This document shows, piece by piece, positions 54,162 to 62,996 of a DNA stretch of 64,000 nucleotides (position 1 is its first letter; each line of letters starts with the position of its first letter). Source of the stretch: Sphaerisporangium perillae (lineage in GTDB: Bacteria > Actinomycetota > Actinomycetes > Streptosporangiales > Streptosporangiaceae). A program made the position numbers and the translations under genes. The DNA is taken from NCBI RefSeq assembly GCF_023276435.1, contig NZ_JALLPO010000027.1, positions 82,521 through 146,520 of the forward strand. The letters are read 5' to 3'. The notes beneath the pieces are model-generated. The model did not search any database, was not told where the DNA came from, and worked only from the letters and a program-made list of their open reading frames with translations.

Positions 54162-54818
54162 ATGGCGGCGCCCGATCCCTATGAGCGACCACATCGGCCC
54201 GGCGGGGCGGACGCGGACACACCCGACGATCGCCGGGGAGCCATCCGGCTGGCCGCGCTACGACTGTTCGCCGGGCAGGGGTACCGCGCGACGACGATGG
54301 CCGACATCGGCGCGGCGGTGGGCATGCGAGGGCCGAGTCTTTACAAGCACGTGGCGTCCAAGCAGGAGCTCCTCGCCGAAATCATGATCAGCACCATGGA
54401 GCGGCTGATCGAGGCGAGCCAGGAGGCGACCGCCGGCGCCGACGACGTCCGGGAACAACTGCGCAGAGCGGTCGAGGCACACGTGCGCTATCACGCACGG
54501 TACGGCTTGGAGGCGTTCGTCGGCAATCGCGAGATCGGCAATCTGGAGCAACCGAATCGGGACCGCGTCCTTCGCCGTCGAGGCGAATACGAGCGCGGGT
54601 TCCGCCGGCTCATCGAACGGGGCCTCGCGAAGGGCGTCTTCGACGTACGGTCCGCCCGGCTCGCCTCCTACTCGATCCTGGACATGGGAATCGGCGTCGC
54701 GGCCTGGTTCCGCGAGGGCGGGGAGTTCTCCGCCGACCAGCTCGCGTACCAGTACGGCGACCTCGCCCTGCGCATGGTCACCGCCACCGCACCCGCCTCC
54801 CGGCCCTCATCGGGTTGA
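54162..54818 (+). CDS. TetR family regulator (KstR2-like)
   Basis: 218 residues. Helix-turn-helix LFAGQGYRATTMADIGAAVG and RGPSLYKHVASKQELL (residues about 35-75). The ligand domain with VRYHARYGLEAFVGNREIGN is close to actinobacterial regulators of CoA-thioester catabolism such as KstR2 (inference from motif). It converges with the second TetR gene across a hairpin. Confidence 0.85.
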   Translation: MAAPDPYERPHRPGGADADTPDDRRGAIRLAALRLFAGQGYRATTMADIGAAVGMRGPSLYKHVASKQELLAEIMISTMERLIEASQEATAGADDVREQLRRAVEAHVRYHARYGLEAFVGNREIGNLEQPNRDRVLRRRGEYERGFRRLIERGLAKGVFDVRSARLASYSILDMGIGVAAWFREGGEFSADQLAYQYGDLALRMVTATAPASRPSSG

Positions 54819-54844
54819 TCGGTGGCGGGACGCGCCCGAAACAG

Positions 54845-54885
54845 GACGACCGGCACGACCTTCCACGCAGGTCGTGCCGGTCGTC
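54845..54885. terminator. Hairpin, copy 2, between convergent genes
   Basis: GACGACCGGCACGACC, nine bases (TTCCACGCA), GGTCGTGCCGGTCGTC: a 16-base perfect stem between the stops of two convergent TetR genes. Its core is identical to the hairpin at 50209-50239. A bidirectional terminator is the simplest reading. Confidence 0.7.
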
Positions 54886-54895
54886 GGACCGCCGG

Positions 54896-55537
54896 CTACG
54901 GCAGGACCATCCGCACGCAGCAGTCTTCGGTCAGCTCGCTCACGGCCGACATCGTCACCGGGCCCCTGGGGCGATACCACCGCCAGACGCTCACAATCAT
55001 GCCGAGCATGTTCAACGCCAGCGTGTGCGCGTCACGACGCGCGAAGACGCCCTCGGCCATCCCGCGCTCGAGCAGTTCGGTCCAGGCGCTCTCGATGCGG
55101 TGCACGAGCTCACGCGCCGCCAGCCGCTCGGCCTCCTCCTTCTTGGAGTTACGTGGCACCGCGAGGATGGCGAGGTTGTTCTGCAGGATCCGCATCTGCA
55201 GCACGTCGTTCTCGGACACCGCGTACGCGGCGCGCACCGCCTCCCGGAGCGCCTCCATCGGATCGGATCGGCCCTCGGTGGCCTTCAGGAACATCTCGTG
55301 CGAACGTTGCAGCTCAAGCCGCATGATCGTGAGCAAGCAGTGGGCCTTCGACTCGAAGTAGTGGTACAGGGCGGTCTGCCCGATGCCTACCTCGTCGGCG
55401 ACGATCGACCACTTGGTCGCCTCATAGCCCTTCTTGCCGAAATTCTTGATCGCCGCCGCCAGGATCGCCGCTCGCTTGGATCGGGGACCGTCGTCCGGTT
55501 CCGTGAGCTTCGAGGCGGCCTTCTTCGCCACTGCCAT
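54896..55537 (-). CDS. TetR family regulator
   Basis: 213 residues. A basic N-terminus and helix-turn-helix NFGKKGYEATKWSIVADEVG and GQTALYHYFESKAHCL (about residues 32-68); an all-helical ligand domain follows. One copy of the regulon palindrome (site 7) lies about 90 bases upstream of its start, so this protein is the better candidate for the regulator of sites 1-7. Confidence 0.85.
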   Translation of the reverse strand: MAVAKKAASKLTEPDDGPRSKRAAILAAAIKNFGKKGYEATKWSIVADEVGIGQTALYHYFESKAHCLLTIMRLELQRSHEMFLKATEGRSDPMEALREAVRAAYAVSENDVLQMRILQNNLAILAVPRNSKKEEAERLAARELVHRIESAWTELLERGMAEGVFARRDAHTLALNMLGMIVSVWRWYRPRGPVTMSAVSELTEDCCVRMVLP

Positions 55538-55626
55538 CCACCATCTCCCCCGACATGCGTGTCAACCGGGCGTCGTCAAGGACCACCGGCACACCGCTGC
55601 ACGGCCGGAAGACCAGAGTAAACATG

Positions 55627-55644
55627 ATTTGAACTCAATTCTAG
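55627..55644. promoter_or_regulatory. Regulon site 7
   Basis: ATTTGAACTCAATTCTAG; reversed it reads AATTGAGTTCAA, the same motif as sites 1-6. It lies between the thiolase stop (55655) and the TetR start (55537), in position to autoregulate that TetR gene. Confidence 0.6.
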
Positions 55645-55654
55645 CTTGTCCCCC

Positions 55655-56803
55655 TCACATCCGCTCGACAATCGTGGCGTTCGCCATCCCGCCCCCCTCG
55701 CACATGGTCTGCAGGCCGTATCGCCCGCCGGTGCGGCGAAGCTGGTGCACCAGGGTCGTCATCAGCCGCGCTCCTGTGGCGCCCAGCGGATGGCCGAGCG
55801 CGATCGCTCCCCCGAACGCGTTGGTTCGCTCAGGCGACGCGCTGAACTCTTTCTGCCACGCCAGCACCACCGAGGCGAACGCCTCGTTGATCTCGATCAG
55901 GTCGATGCCGTCGATGGACAGCCCGGAGCGGTCCAGGATCTTCTCGGTGGCCGGGATGGGCCCGGTGAGCATGTAGATCGGGTCCGAGCCCACCACGGCC
56001 ATGCTGTGGACCCGGGCCAGCGGCGTGAGCCCGTGGCGGTGCACCGCGTCCTCGGATGCGACGAGCAGTGCGGCGGCGCCGTCCGAGATCTGGCTGGACA
56101 CCGCGGCGGTCAGCCGGCCGCCCTCGCTGAGCGTCTTGAGCCCGGCCATCTTCTCCAGACTGGTGTCGGCCCGCGGGCCCTCGTCGGCCGCAAGGCCGAA
56201 CGCGGGCACGACCTCGTCGGCGAACACTCCGTCCGACCATGCGGCGACCGCGCGCCGGTGACTGTCCAGTGCGAACCGCTCCATGTCCTCCCTCGACACG
56301 TCCCACTTCCGCGCGATCAGTTCGGCGCCGCGGAACTGCGACACCTCCTGATCACCGAAGTGGGTCCGCCAGCCCTCGCCGTCGTACGGCGTGCCCATGC
56401 CCTCACGCTCACCCACGATGGCCGGGCTCGCGATGGGCACCAGACTCATGACCTCGACACCGCCCGCGACGACGAGGTCGGCGGTGCCGGACATGACCGC
56501 CTGGGCGGCGAAGTGGACGGCCTGCTGCGACGAGCCGCACTGCCGGTCGATGGTCGTGCCGGGCACGTGCTGGGGAAGCCCCGCGGCCAGCCATGCCGTG
56601 CGGGCGATGTTCCCCGTCTGCGCCCCCATCTGGCTCACGCAGCCGAAGTAGACGTCATCGACGGCCCCGGGGTCGATCCCGGTGCGGGTCATGAGCGCAC
56701 GCAGCACGTGGGCGCCCAGGTCGGCGGGGTGGACCCTGGCGAGCGCCCCATTGCGGCGGCCGACGGGGGTACGGACGGCGTCGACGACGAAAGCTTCGGC
56801 CAC
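55655..56803 (-). CDS. Acetyl-CoA acyltransferase (thiolase)
   Basis: 382 residues. Nucleophilic Cys89 in TTIDRQCGSSQQAVH, His338 in GGAIALGHPLGATGAR and Cys368 in QTMCEGGGMANA: the full thiolase catalytic set. It cleaves 3-ketoacyl-CoA with CoA. Last gene of the minus-strand operon that enters from the right edge; 80 bases separate it from the SDR gene before it. Confidence 0.92.
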   Translation of the reverse strand: MAEAFVVDAVRTPVGRRNGALARVHPADLGAHVLRALMTRTGIDPGAVDDVYFGCVSQMGAQTGNIARTAWLAAGLPQHVPGTTIDRQCGSSQQAVHFAAQAVMSGTADLVVAGGVEVMSLVPIASPAIVGEREGMGTPYDGEGWRTHFGDQEVSQFRGAELIARKWDVSREDMERFALDSHRRAVAAWSDGVFADEVVPAFGLAADEGPRADTSLEKMAGLKTLSEGGRLTAAVSSQISDGAAALLVASEDAVHRHGLTPLARVHSMAVVGSDPIYMLTGPIPATEKILDRSGLSIDGIDLIEINEAFASVVLAWQKEFSASPERTNAFGGAIALGHPLGATGARLMTTLVHQLRRTGGRYGLQTMCEGGGMANATIVERM

Positions 56804-56883
56804 GATCTTCTCCGGTCATTCGATGTGGTGTGTGGAAGGGAACCGAGCAGGACGCTTGCTCAGGAAGGCGGCGGCAGGCGCGC

Positions 56884-57645
56884 TCATCGTGCCGTCCAGC
56901 CGCCGTCGACGACCAAGACCTGTCCCGTGCAATAGGAGGAGGCGTCCGACGCGAGGAACAGCAGAGCCCCGTCGAGCTCGCCCGGGTCCCCGCCGCGGCG
57001 CAGCATCGTGTTCTTCTCGACCCACCGGCTGGACCGTGCGTCGGAGAACAGCTCCTCGGTCATCTCGGATCTGAACCAACCCGGCGCCAGCGCGTTGACG
57101 CGCACGCCCGCGTGACCCCACTGGCCGGCCAGCTCGCGGGTCAGCCCCACCAGCCCCGCCTTGGAGGCCGCGTAGCTCGCGCCGCCCAGCGGAGCGGCGG
57201 ACACCAGCGCGAGGATCGACGCCACGTTCACGATGCTCCGCCCGGTGCCGGGTTCTCCGGCTTCCGCCATGAGGCGGGCGAGATGGAACGGCGCCACCAG
57301 GTTCACCGCGAGGACGTCCGCGAAGTCCTGCGAGCTCTCGTCCTCCGCGCGTAGTTCGCCCGCGACGCCGGCGTTGTTGATCAGGACGTCGAAGCGACCC
57401 GTCGCCGCCATGGCCGTCTCGACCAGCCGGTCACGGTCCTCCTCACAGCTGACGTCGCAGGCCACCGGGTGGATACGGGGATCGCCGGCCGCCAGCTCCG
57501 CCAGCCGGTCGGCCCGCCTGGCCGCCGCGAACACGGTCGCCCCGGAGGCGGCCAAGGCCGTGGCGAAGCGGGCGCCCAGTCCCGAGGAGGCGCCTGTGAC
57601 CACGGCCGTCCTGCCGTGCAGGGAGAACAGGTGGTGGTCGATCAC
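56884..57645 (-). CDS. SDR family oxidoreductase
   Basis: 253 residues; the GTG at 57645 overlaps the stop of the preceding SDR gene (GTGA). TGASSGLG near residue 19, NNAG, Ser of NVASILALVS, YAASK and the end VVDGGWTAR. Probably a hydroxyacyl-CoA or alcohol dehydrogenase of the pathway. Confidence 0.87.
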   Translation of the reverse strand: MIDHHLFSLHGRTAVVTGASSGLGARFATALAASGATVFAAARRADRLAELAAGDPRIHPVACDVSCEEDRDRLVETAMAATGRFDVLINNAGVAGELRAEDESSQDFADVLAVNLVAPFHLARLMAEAGEPGTGRSIVNVASILALVSAAPLGGASYAASKAGLVGLTRELAGQWGHAGVRVNALAPGWFRSEMTEELFSDARSSRWVEKNTMLRRGGDPGELDGALLFLASDASSYCTGQVLVVDGGWTAR

Positions 57646-58412
57646 TCCTCGACCCCGATCGGCAGGACCAGTGCGCCGCCGTCGATGACGAGGGTCTGGC
57701 CGGTGATCCAGGACGACGCGTCCGACGCCAGGAAGAGGGCGGCGTTGGCGACGTCCTCGGGGGTGCCCAGCCGGCGTAGCGGGAGCTTCGCGGTGAGGAT
57801 GGGCTCGCGTGCCTCCCACACGGCACGCGCCAGTTCCGTCTTGATCAGACCCGGTGCGATGGCGTTGACCCGCGCCTTCGGCCCCAGCTCGAAGGCGAGC
57901 TGGCGGGTCATGTGCATCATGGCCGCCTTGGTCGCGTTGTAGTAACCGATGTGCGGGTCGACGATCAGCCCGCCCACCGACGCGATGTTGATGACGGCGC
58001 CGCCGTGCTGGGCCATCGAGGCCTTCCAGGCGCAGCTGGTCCACGCGATCATCCCGTACTGGTTGACCCGCACCGTCTTCTCCGCGCGGGGCAGGTCGAG
58101 GTCGAGCAGGTCGCCGTGATACGGGTTGGTGGCCGCGTTGTTGACCAGGATGTCGACCCGGCCGAACCGCTCCATCGTCTCGTCGATGCAGCGCTGCGCC
58201 TGGTCCGGCTCGCCGGCGTTGGCCACGACCGTGTGCACGTCCCCGCTCGCCTCGGTGCGCGACAGATCGGCACGGGCTGTTGCCAGCCCCTCCGGTTTCC
58301 GCGCGGCGATGACCACATGCGCGCCGGCGGTCCGGTAAGCCTGCGCGATCGCGAGCCCTATACCGCGGGACCCACCGGTGATCACCGCTACCCGGCCGTC
58401 AAGCGCGTTCAT
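57642..58412 (-). CDS. SDR family oxidoreductase
   Basis: 256 residues; ATG 58412 overlaps the acyl-CoA dehydrogenase stop (ATGA). TGGSRGIG near residue 13, NNAATNPYHG, Ser of INIASVGGLI and YYNATK. The NPY motif after NNAAT is common in SDRs that work on acyl-CoA in mycobacterial-type degradation operons. Adjacent to the LvaC-type dehydrogenase, as LvaD (an SDR) is in levulinate loci. Confidence 0.87.
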   Translation of the reverse strand: MNALDGRVAVITGGSRGIGLAIAQAYRTAGAHVVIAARKPEGLATARADLSRTEASGDVHTVVANAGEPDQAQRCIDETMERFGRVDILVNNAATNPYHGDLLDLDLPRAEKTVRVNQYGMIAWTSCAWKASMAQHGGAVINIASVGGLIVDPHIGYYNATKAAMMHMTRQLAFELGPKARVNAIAPGLIKTELARAVWEAREPILTAKLPLRRLGTPEDVANAALFLASDASSWITGQTLVIDGGALVLPIGVEE

Positions 58413-59626
58413 GCTGCCCCCTTTTTCGTGTACTTGGCCAACTCCTGGCGGGCGACGGTGCGCAGGTGGACCTCGTCGGGCCCGTCTGCGATGCGCAATG
58501 CCCTGGTGATCGCGAACAACCGGGCCAGGACGGTGTCGTCGCTGACCCCGGCCGCGCCGAACGCCTGGACGGCCCGGTCGACCACCCGGTGGGCCACGTC
58601 GAGCGCCGCTACCTTGATCGCCGCGACCTCCATGCGGGCCGCGGAATTGCCGACGGTGTCCATCAACCACGCCGACTTGAGCACCAGGAGCCGCAACTGC
58701 TCGATCTCGATCCGGCTGCGCGCGATCCATTCCCGTACCACGCCCTGGTCGGCCAGCGGGCCACCGAACGCCTGGCGGTCGAGCACGCGCCGGCACATGA
58801 GCTCCAGCGCGCGTTCGGCGAACCCGACCGCGCGCATGGCGTAGTGCATCCGGCCGGGTCCGAGCCGTCCCTGGGCTAGCGCGAAGCCCTCGCCTTCGCC
58901 GCCGAGCAGGTTGGCGGCGGGCACGCGTACGTCCTCGAAGAGCACGTCGCCGTGCCCGAGACGGTCCGTGTACCCGAACATGGGCAGGTCCCGCAGCACC
59001 TTGATGCCGGGGGTGTCCCTGGGGATGAGCAGCATGCTCTGCTGCCGGTAGGTCGCCGCCCGCGGATCGGTCACCCCCATGAGGATGATCAGCTTGCAAT
59101 CCGGATCAAGGATGCCCGACGTGTACCACTTATGGCCGTTGACGAGGTAGCTGTCACCGTCGCGGATGATCGTGGTGCGGATGTTCCGAGGGTCGGAACT
59201 GGCCACTTCGGGCTCGGTCATGGCGAAGCACGACCGGATCTCGGCGTCCAGCAGCGGGCGCAACCACTGCTCCTGCTGCTCTGGGGTTGCGAACAGTGCG
59301 AGTAACTCCATGTTACCGGTGTCCGGGGCGGAGCAGTTGAACACCTCCGGGCCGATGATGGAGCGGCCGGCGAGCTCCGCGAGCGGGGCGTACTCCAGGT
59401 TGGTCAGCCCCGCGCCCCAGTCTCCGTGGGACAGGAACAGGTTCCACAATCCTTCCGCACGGGCCTTCTCCTTGAGCTCCAGCATCACCTGGGGCAACTC
59501 ATGTGGGTTCTCCGCCTCGGCGATCTGCCGGTCGTACACGATCTCGCCGGGGTAGACGTGCTGCTCCATGAACGACCGCATCCGGTCCTGCAGATCGCGT
59601 GCGCGGGGAGAGAATCCGAAGTCCAC
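58409..59626 (-). CDS. Acyl-CoA dehydrogenase, ACAD11/LvaC-like
   Basis: 405 residues. The N-terminal segment DLQDRMRSFMEQHVYPGE is typical of the ACAD10/ACAD11/LvaC subgroup. FAD and substrate motifs: CFAMTEPEVASSDPRNI, YLVNGHKWYTSGILDPD, the R-Q-A-F-G motif and the QAFGAAGVSDDT region at the end. In characterised relatives the enzyme acts on 4-phospho-acyl-CoA made by an APH-type kinase, turning a 4-hydroxyacyl-CoA into an enoyl-CoA. Such a kinase is the next gene upstream. Confidence 0.85.
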   Translation of the reverse strand: MDFGFSPRARDLQDRMRSFMEQHVYPGEIVYDRQIAEAENPHELPQVMLELKEKARAEGLWNLFLSHGDWGAGLTNLEYAPLAELAGRSIIGPEVFNCSAPDTGNMELLALFATPEQQEQWLRPLLDAEIRSCFAMTEPEVASSDPRNIRTTIIRDGDSYLVNGHKWYTSGILDPDCKLIILMGVTDPRAATYRQQSMLLIPRDTPGIKVLRDLPMFGYTDRLGHGDVLFEDVRVPAANLLGGEGEGFALAQGRLGPGRMHYAMRAVGFAERALELMCRRVLDRQAFGGPLADQGVVREWIARSRIEIEQLRLLVLKSAWLMDTVGNSAARMEVAAIKVAALDVAHRVVDRAVQAFGAAGVSDDTVLARLFAITRALRIADGPDEVHLRTVARQELAKYTKKGAA

Positions 59627-59660
59627 GATGTCCTCAATCTCTTGAAAGCCGGAAAGATCG

Positions 59661-60623
59661 TCAGCCGAGAATGTCGCGAGCGGTCCGGATCATGGCGGCG
59701 ATCGTCGGTGGCAGCCGTTCCTGGTCCGGGTCGTGGATCCTTCCCTCGCGGTGACGGCGCAGGTTGTGCCCCATGATGGCGGCCATCTTCATCCGGCAGA
59801 GCGCGCGGAACCAGTCGAAGCAGGCAAGCGGCGGAGCACCCGCGAGATAGGCGTCCAGCAGCTCGGCCTCCGGCGGCAGCCCGGAAAGCTTCTTGCCCAG
59901 CGCGGGGAAGTTGCGGTGGTCGGCGAACAGGAGGAACCACCCCAGATCCGTCCGCGGATCGCCGACGTTCCAGATCTCCCAGTCGACGACGGCCGCCGCA
60001 TCCTGTGCCTGGCACAGGATGTTGCCGAGACGGAAGTCGCCGTGCACCAGGACCGGCGGCAGGTCGTCCGGCACCGCCTCGGCGAGCCGGCGGAGCAGCT
60101 CATCGGCCCCGGGGCGGAGCTCGGCGGGAACCGCGCGCATCGTGCGGCTCCACTGTTCGAGCTCGGCGGTCGCGTCGCGGGGCGATGGCGCGTCCAGCGT
60201 CAGGGAGGCGACGTCGAGGTCGTGCAGCCGTCGCAGCACACCGGCGGCCTCCAGCATGCGAGCCCGGGCGAGTTCCGGGGCGAGTTCGTGATCGTCGAGC
60301 ACCGGTTCCACGGCCTCGCCGGAGACGAACTCCATGGCGAACCAGGCAGGTTGCCGCTCGTCGACCGCCACGACCTCGGGGACCGGCACCGCCGTACCGG
60401 CCAGCGCCCGTAGCACCCGCGCCTGGCGGAGCATGTCGTTGCGGCCTACCGGCCGTTCCGCGTGCGGGACCGCTTTGACGACGTACCTGCGCTGCCCTGC
60501 CGTGACCACGTAGGTGAGTCCGGAATGGCCGCCGGCGAGTGCCCGCAAAGGGCCGACCTGCCGGCCGGGGAACGCGCCTGCGACCCGATCGGCCAGGTCG
60601 GGCGAAGCGACGTCGGTGGTCAT
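59661..60623 (-). CDS. APH-type kinase, LvaA/ACAD11 N-domain-like
   Basis: 320 residues; start ATG 60623 overlaps the stop of the upstream dehydrogenase gene. Protein-kinase-like fold: ALAGGHSGLTYVV (glycine loop), VVKAVP (lysine), the catalytic VLVHGDFRLGNILC with Asp, and VVDWEIWNVGDPRTDLGWFL (metal-binding Asp). This is the group fused to dehydrogenase domains in ACAD10/11 and encoded by lvaA in levulinate degradation, where it phosphorylates the 4-hydroxyl of an acyl-CoA. Antibiotic resistance is unlikely in this context. Confidence 0.82.
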   Translation of the reverse strand: MTTDVASPDLADRVAGAFPGRQVGPLRALAGGHSGLTYVVTAGQRRYVVKAVPHAERPVGRNDMLRQARVLRALAGTAVPVPEVVAVDERQPAWFAMEFVSGEAVEPVLDDHELAPELARARMLEAAGVLRRLHDLDVASLTLDAPSPRDATAELEQWSRTMRAVPAELRPGADELLRRLAEAVPDDLPPVLVHGDFRLGNILCQAQDAAAVVDWEIWNVGDPRTDLGWFLLFADHRNFPALGKKLSGLPPEAELLDAYLAGAPPLACFDWFRALCRMKMAAIMGHNLRRHREGRIHDPDQERLPPTIAAMIRTARDILG

Positions 60624-61822
60624 CGTGCCGGCTCCTTGGGCAGGCCGAGCACCCGCTCGGACAGGATGGTGCGCTGGATCTCGTCGGTGCCGCCGGCGAT
60701 GCTGTAGCCGGGTGCGCCCAGCAGGTGCTCGGTCCAGGCGAAAGCGCCCCACTCTCCGGTGTCGGCGACCAGGCGCGGCCCGAGCAGTCGCAGGACCAGG
60801 TCACTGGTGCGGCGCATGGTCTCGGTGGCGTAAAGCTTGCCCACCGATGCCTCGGCGCCCGGTTCGCGACCGGAGACCAGCGCCGCGGTGACGCGTAGCC
60901 CGATGATGCGCTGAACGAGCGTACGTACGTACAGGTCCGCCGCGAGGTTCTGCTCGTGGCCGGTGAGCGGCCGTGGCAGGTGCCGGGCCAGTTCGATGGC
61001 GCGGTCGGCGTTGGCCAGGCCGAGGGAGCCGGAGTCCAGCCGTTCGGCGGCCAGCACCGTCAGGGTGACCCGCCATCCCTCGCCAACGGGCCCGAGCCGG
61101 TCGGCATCGGGTACCACGACACCGTCGAGGTAGACCTCGTTGAAGCTGGTGCCGCCGGTCATCTGCCGGATAGGGCGTATGGTCACGCCCGGGGCGTCCA
61201 TCGGCACCATGAACACCGTGATGCCCGCGTGCTTGCGCGCGTCCGGGTCGGTGCGGCACACGGCCACGCCCCAGGACGCGACCGTCGCCCCCGAGGTCCA
61301 CACCTTGTGCCCGTCGAGCACCCAGTTGTCGCCGTCGCGGATCGCCCGGGTGCGAACCGCGGCCAGGTCGGAACCGGCCTCGGTCTCGGAGAACAGCTGA
61401 CAGGCCAGCTGATCCGCACGCAGCATGGGCCGGATCCAGCGCTCCTGCTGTTCGGGCGTGCCCCAGATCCGGATGGCCGGGGCCACCAACTGCTGGGTGA
61501 CCGGGAAGATCTCGGTGCGGCGCGGGACGTCGAAGGCGGCTTCCTCTTGTCGGTAGAGCTGCTCGTAGTACACGGGCAGGCCGCGTCCGCCGAACTCCTC
61601 CGGCCAGCTCAGCGCCCCCCAGCCCTGGTCGAACCGGGTCAGCTCCCAGGACCGGATCCGTTCGGTGTGCTCGCGCTCCTCGTCCTCGGACCAGTTCTCG
61701 AAGACCGCGACCGAGTCGTCACCGGTGCCCCAGGCACCGTCTGCCGGCCGCGGACGGGCGACCGACGCGAGCCAGTCGCGGGCCTCAGCCCTGAACCTCT
61801 CAGGTGCGGGAATGCCGCTCAT
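60620..61822 (-). CDS. Acyl-CoA dehydrogenase (FadE type)
   Basis: 400 residues. CQLFSETEAGSDLAAVRTRA, WVLDGHKVWTSGATVASWGV and the C-terminal IAGGTDEIQRTILSERVLGL; the base Glu in the last region is not in the short-chain position. It resembles FadE proteins of steroid and branched-chain catabolism, many of which form heteromers, but its natural partner could also be self. ATG at 61822, 28 bases from the Ltp-like gene stop. Confidence 0.87.
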   Translation of the reverse strand: MSGIPAPERFRAEARDWLASVARPRPADGAWGTGDDSVAVFENWSEDEEREHTERIRSWELTRFDQGWGALSWPEEFGGRGLPVYYEQLYRQEEAAFDVPRRTEIFPVTQQLVAPAIRIWGTPEQQERWIRPMLRADQLACQLFSETEAGSDLAAVRTRAIRDGDNWVLDGHKVWTSGATVASWGVAVCRTDPDARKHAGITVFMVPMDAPGVTIRPIRQMTGGTSFNEVYLDGVVVPDADRLGPVGEGWRVTLTVLAAERLDSGSLGLANADRAIELARHLPRPLTGHEQNLAADLYVRTLVQRIIGLRVTAALVSGREPGAEASVGKLYATETMRRTSDLVLRLLGPRLVADTGEWGAFAWTEHLLGAPGYSIAGGTDEIQRTILSERVLGLPKEPAR

Positions 61823-61850
61823 GTCTCCCTCTCCCCGGGACGGACCCGTG

Positions 61851-62996
61851 TCACCGGGACAGCACGGTGCAGGCGCTGACGCCGGGTGCGCCGTACACGT
61901 GGGTGAATCCGACTCTGGGCCGGCCGGGCACCTGCCGGTCGCCGGCCTGCCCGCGCAGTTGCCGGACCACCTCGTAGACCTGGCGCAGGCCTGACGCTCC
62001 GATGGGCTCGCCGTTGGCGATGCAACCGCCGTCGGTGTTGACCGGCAACGGGCCGCCGATCTCGGTGGCGCCTGACGCGATCAGCTTCTCCTGCTCGCCG
62101 TCCTCGCAGAACCCGCACTCGGCCATGTGCATGACCTCGGCACCGCTTTCGGTGTCCTGCAACTGGCACACATCGACGTCGCCGGGGCCGGCACCGGCCG
62201 CTTCGAACGCCGCCGCCGCGGCGTCCCGGCTCACGCTGGTCAGCTCTCCGCCGGCGATCCACGGGCTGAAGACCTCGAACGAGCCGAAGCGGCGCGACTT
62301 CACGACCGCGGATCGCAGCGTCACCGGGACGCTCGCCAGTTCCTTGGCCACCGAGGGCGCGCACAGCACCAGCGCGGCCGCGCCTTCCCCGGGGGAGCAG
62401 AACATGTAGCGGGTCAGCGGGTCGCTGACCATTCCCGAGCCGAGAATCTCGTCGGCACCGATCGGCGTGCGCCGCCAGGCGTTCGGATTGCGGGCACCGT
62501 TGCGGTACGCCTTCTCCGCCACCAGCGCGAGCGTCCGCGGGCTGATCCCGTGATCGTGCATGTAACGCCGGATCTTCATGCCGAAGAACTGGGTGGTGAC
62601 CATTAGCCCGTCGCGGCCGTAGGCCTCGTCGAGTCCCCAATCGGCCGGCAGCGGATCGAACGCGCCACGCGGATGCTTGTCGAATCCGACGGCGAGTACG
62701 ACGTCGGCCATGCCGGCCCGGATCGCGTTCACCGCCGACACCAGCGCGCTGCCGCCCGTCGCGCAGCCGTTCTTGACGTTGACGAAGGGCAGGCCGGTCA
62801 GGCCCAGCTGTGCCACCAGGGTGTCGGCCAGCCCGGCGGCGTCGCTGCCCCCGAATGCCGCGCCCACCCGTGACCACGGGATACCGGCGTCGGCGAGTGC
62901 CGCGTTCACCGCCTGGACGGCGTGCCGGCGCCCTGTAGTGTGCTCGGTCCGGCCGAACGGCGTTATGCCGGCGCCGGCGATCAGCACGTCGGACAT
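61851..62996 (-). CDS. SCP2-type thiolase-fold protein, Ltp/aldolase-like
   Basis: 381 residues. Cys78 in FVNVKNGCATGGSAL is at the thiolase nucleophile position, but the usual GHP motif reads ANGEPIGASG (no histidine) near 330. The end is HVYGAPGVSACTVLSR. Loss of the histidine with an adjacent DUF35 gene is the signature of Ltp2-like retro-aldolases of steroid side-chain breakdown rather than thiolysis. Its ATG overlaps the DUF35 stop by one base, so the two are made together as a complex. Confidence 0.82.
   Translation of the reverse strand: MSDVLIAGAGITPFGRTEHTTGRRHAVQAVNAALADAGIPWSRVGAAFGGSDAAGLADTLVAQLGLTGLPFVNVKNGCATGGSALVSAVNAIRAGMADVVLAVGFDKHPRGAFDPLPADWGLDEAYGRDGLMVTTQFFGMKIRRYMHDHGISPRTLALVAEKAYRNGARNPNAWRRTPIGADEILGSGMVSDPLTRYMFCSPGEGAAALVLCAPSVAKELASVPVTLRSAVVKSRRFGSFEVFSPWIAGGELTSVSRDAAAAAFEAAGAGPGDVDVCQLQDTESGAEVMHMAECGFCEDGEQEKLIASGATEIGGPLPVNTDGGCIANGEPIGASGLRQVYEVVRQLRGQAGDRQVPGRPRVGFTHVYGAPGVSACTVLSR

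Noticed and set aside
59661..60623. Aminoglycoside resistance gene
   Set aside because: The fold is APH-like, but it is inside a CoA-catabolic operon beside an ACAD11-type dehydrogenase and fits the LvaA group better.
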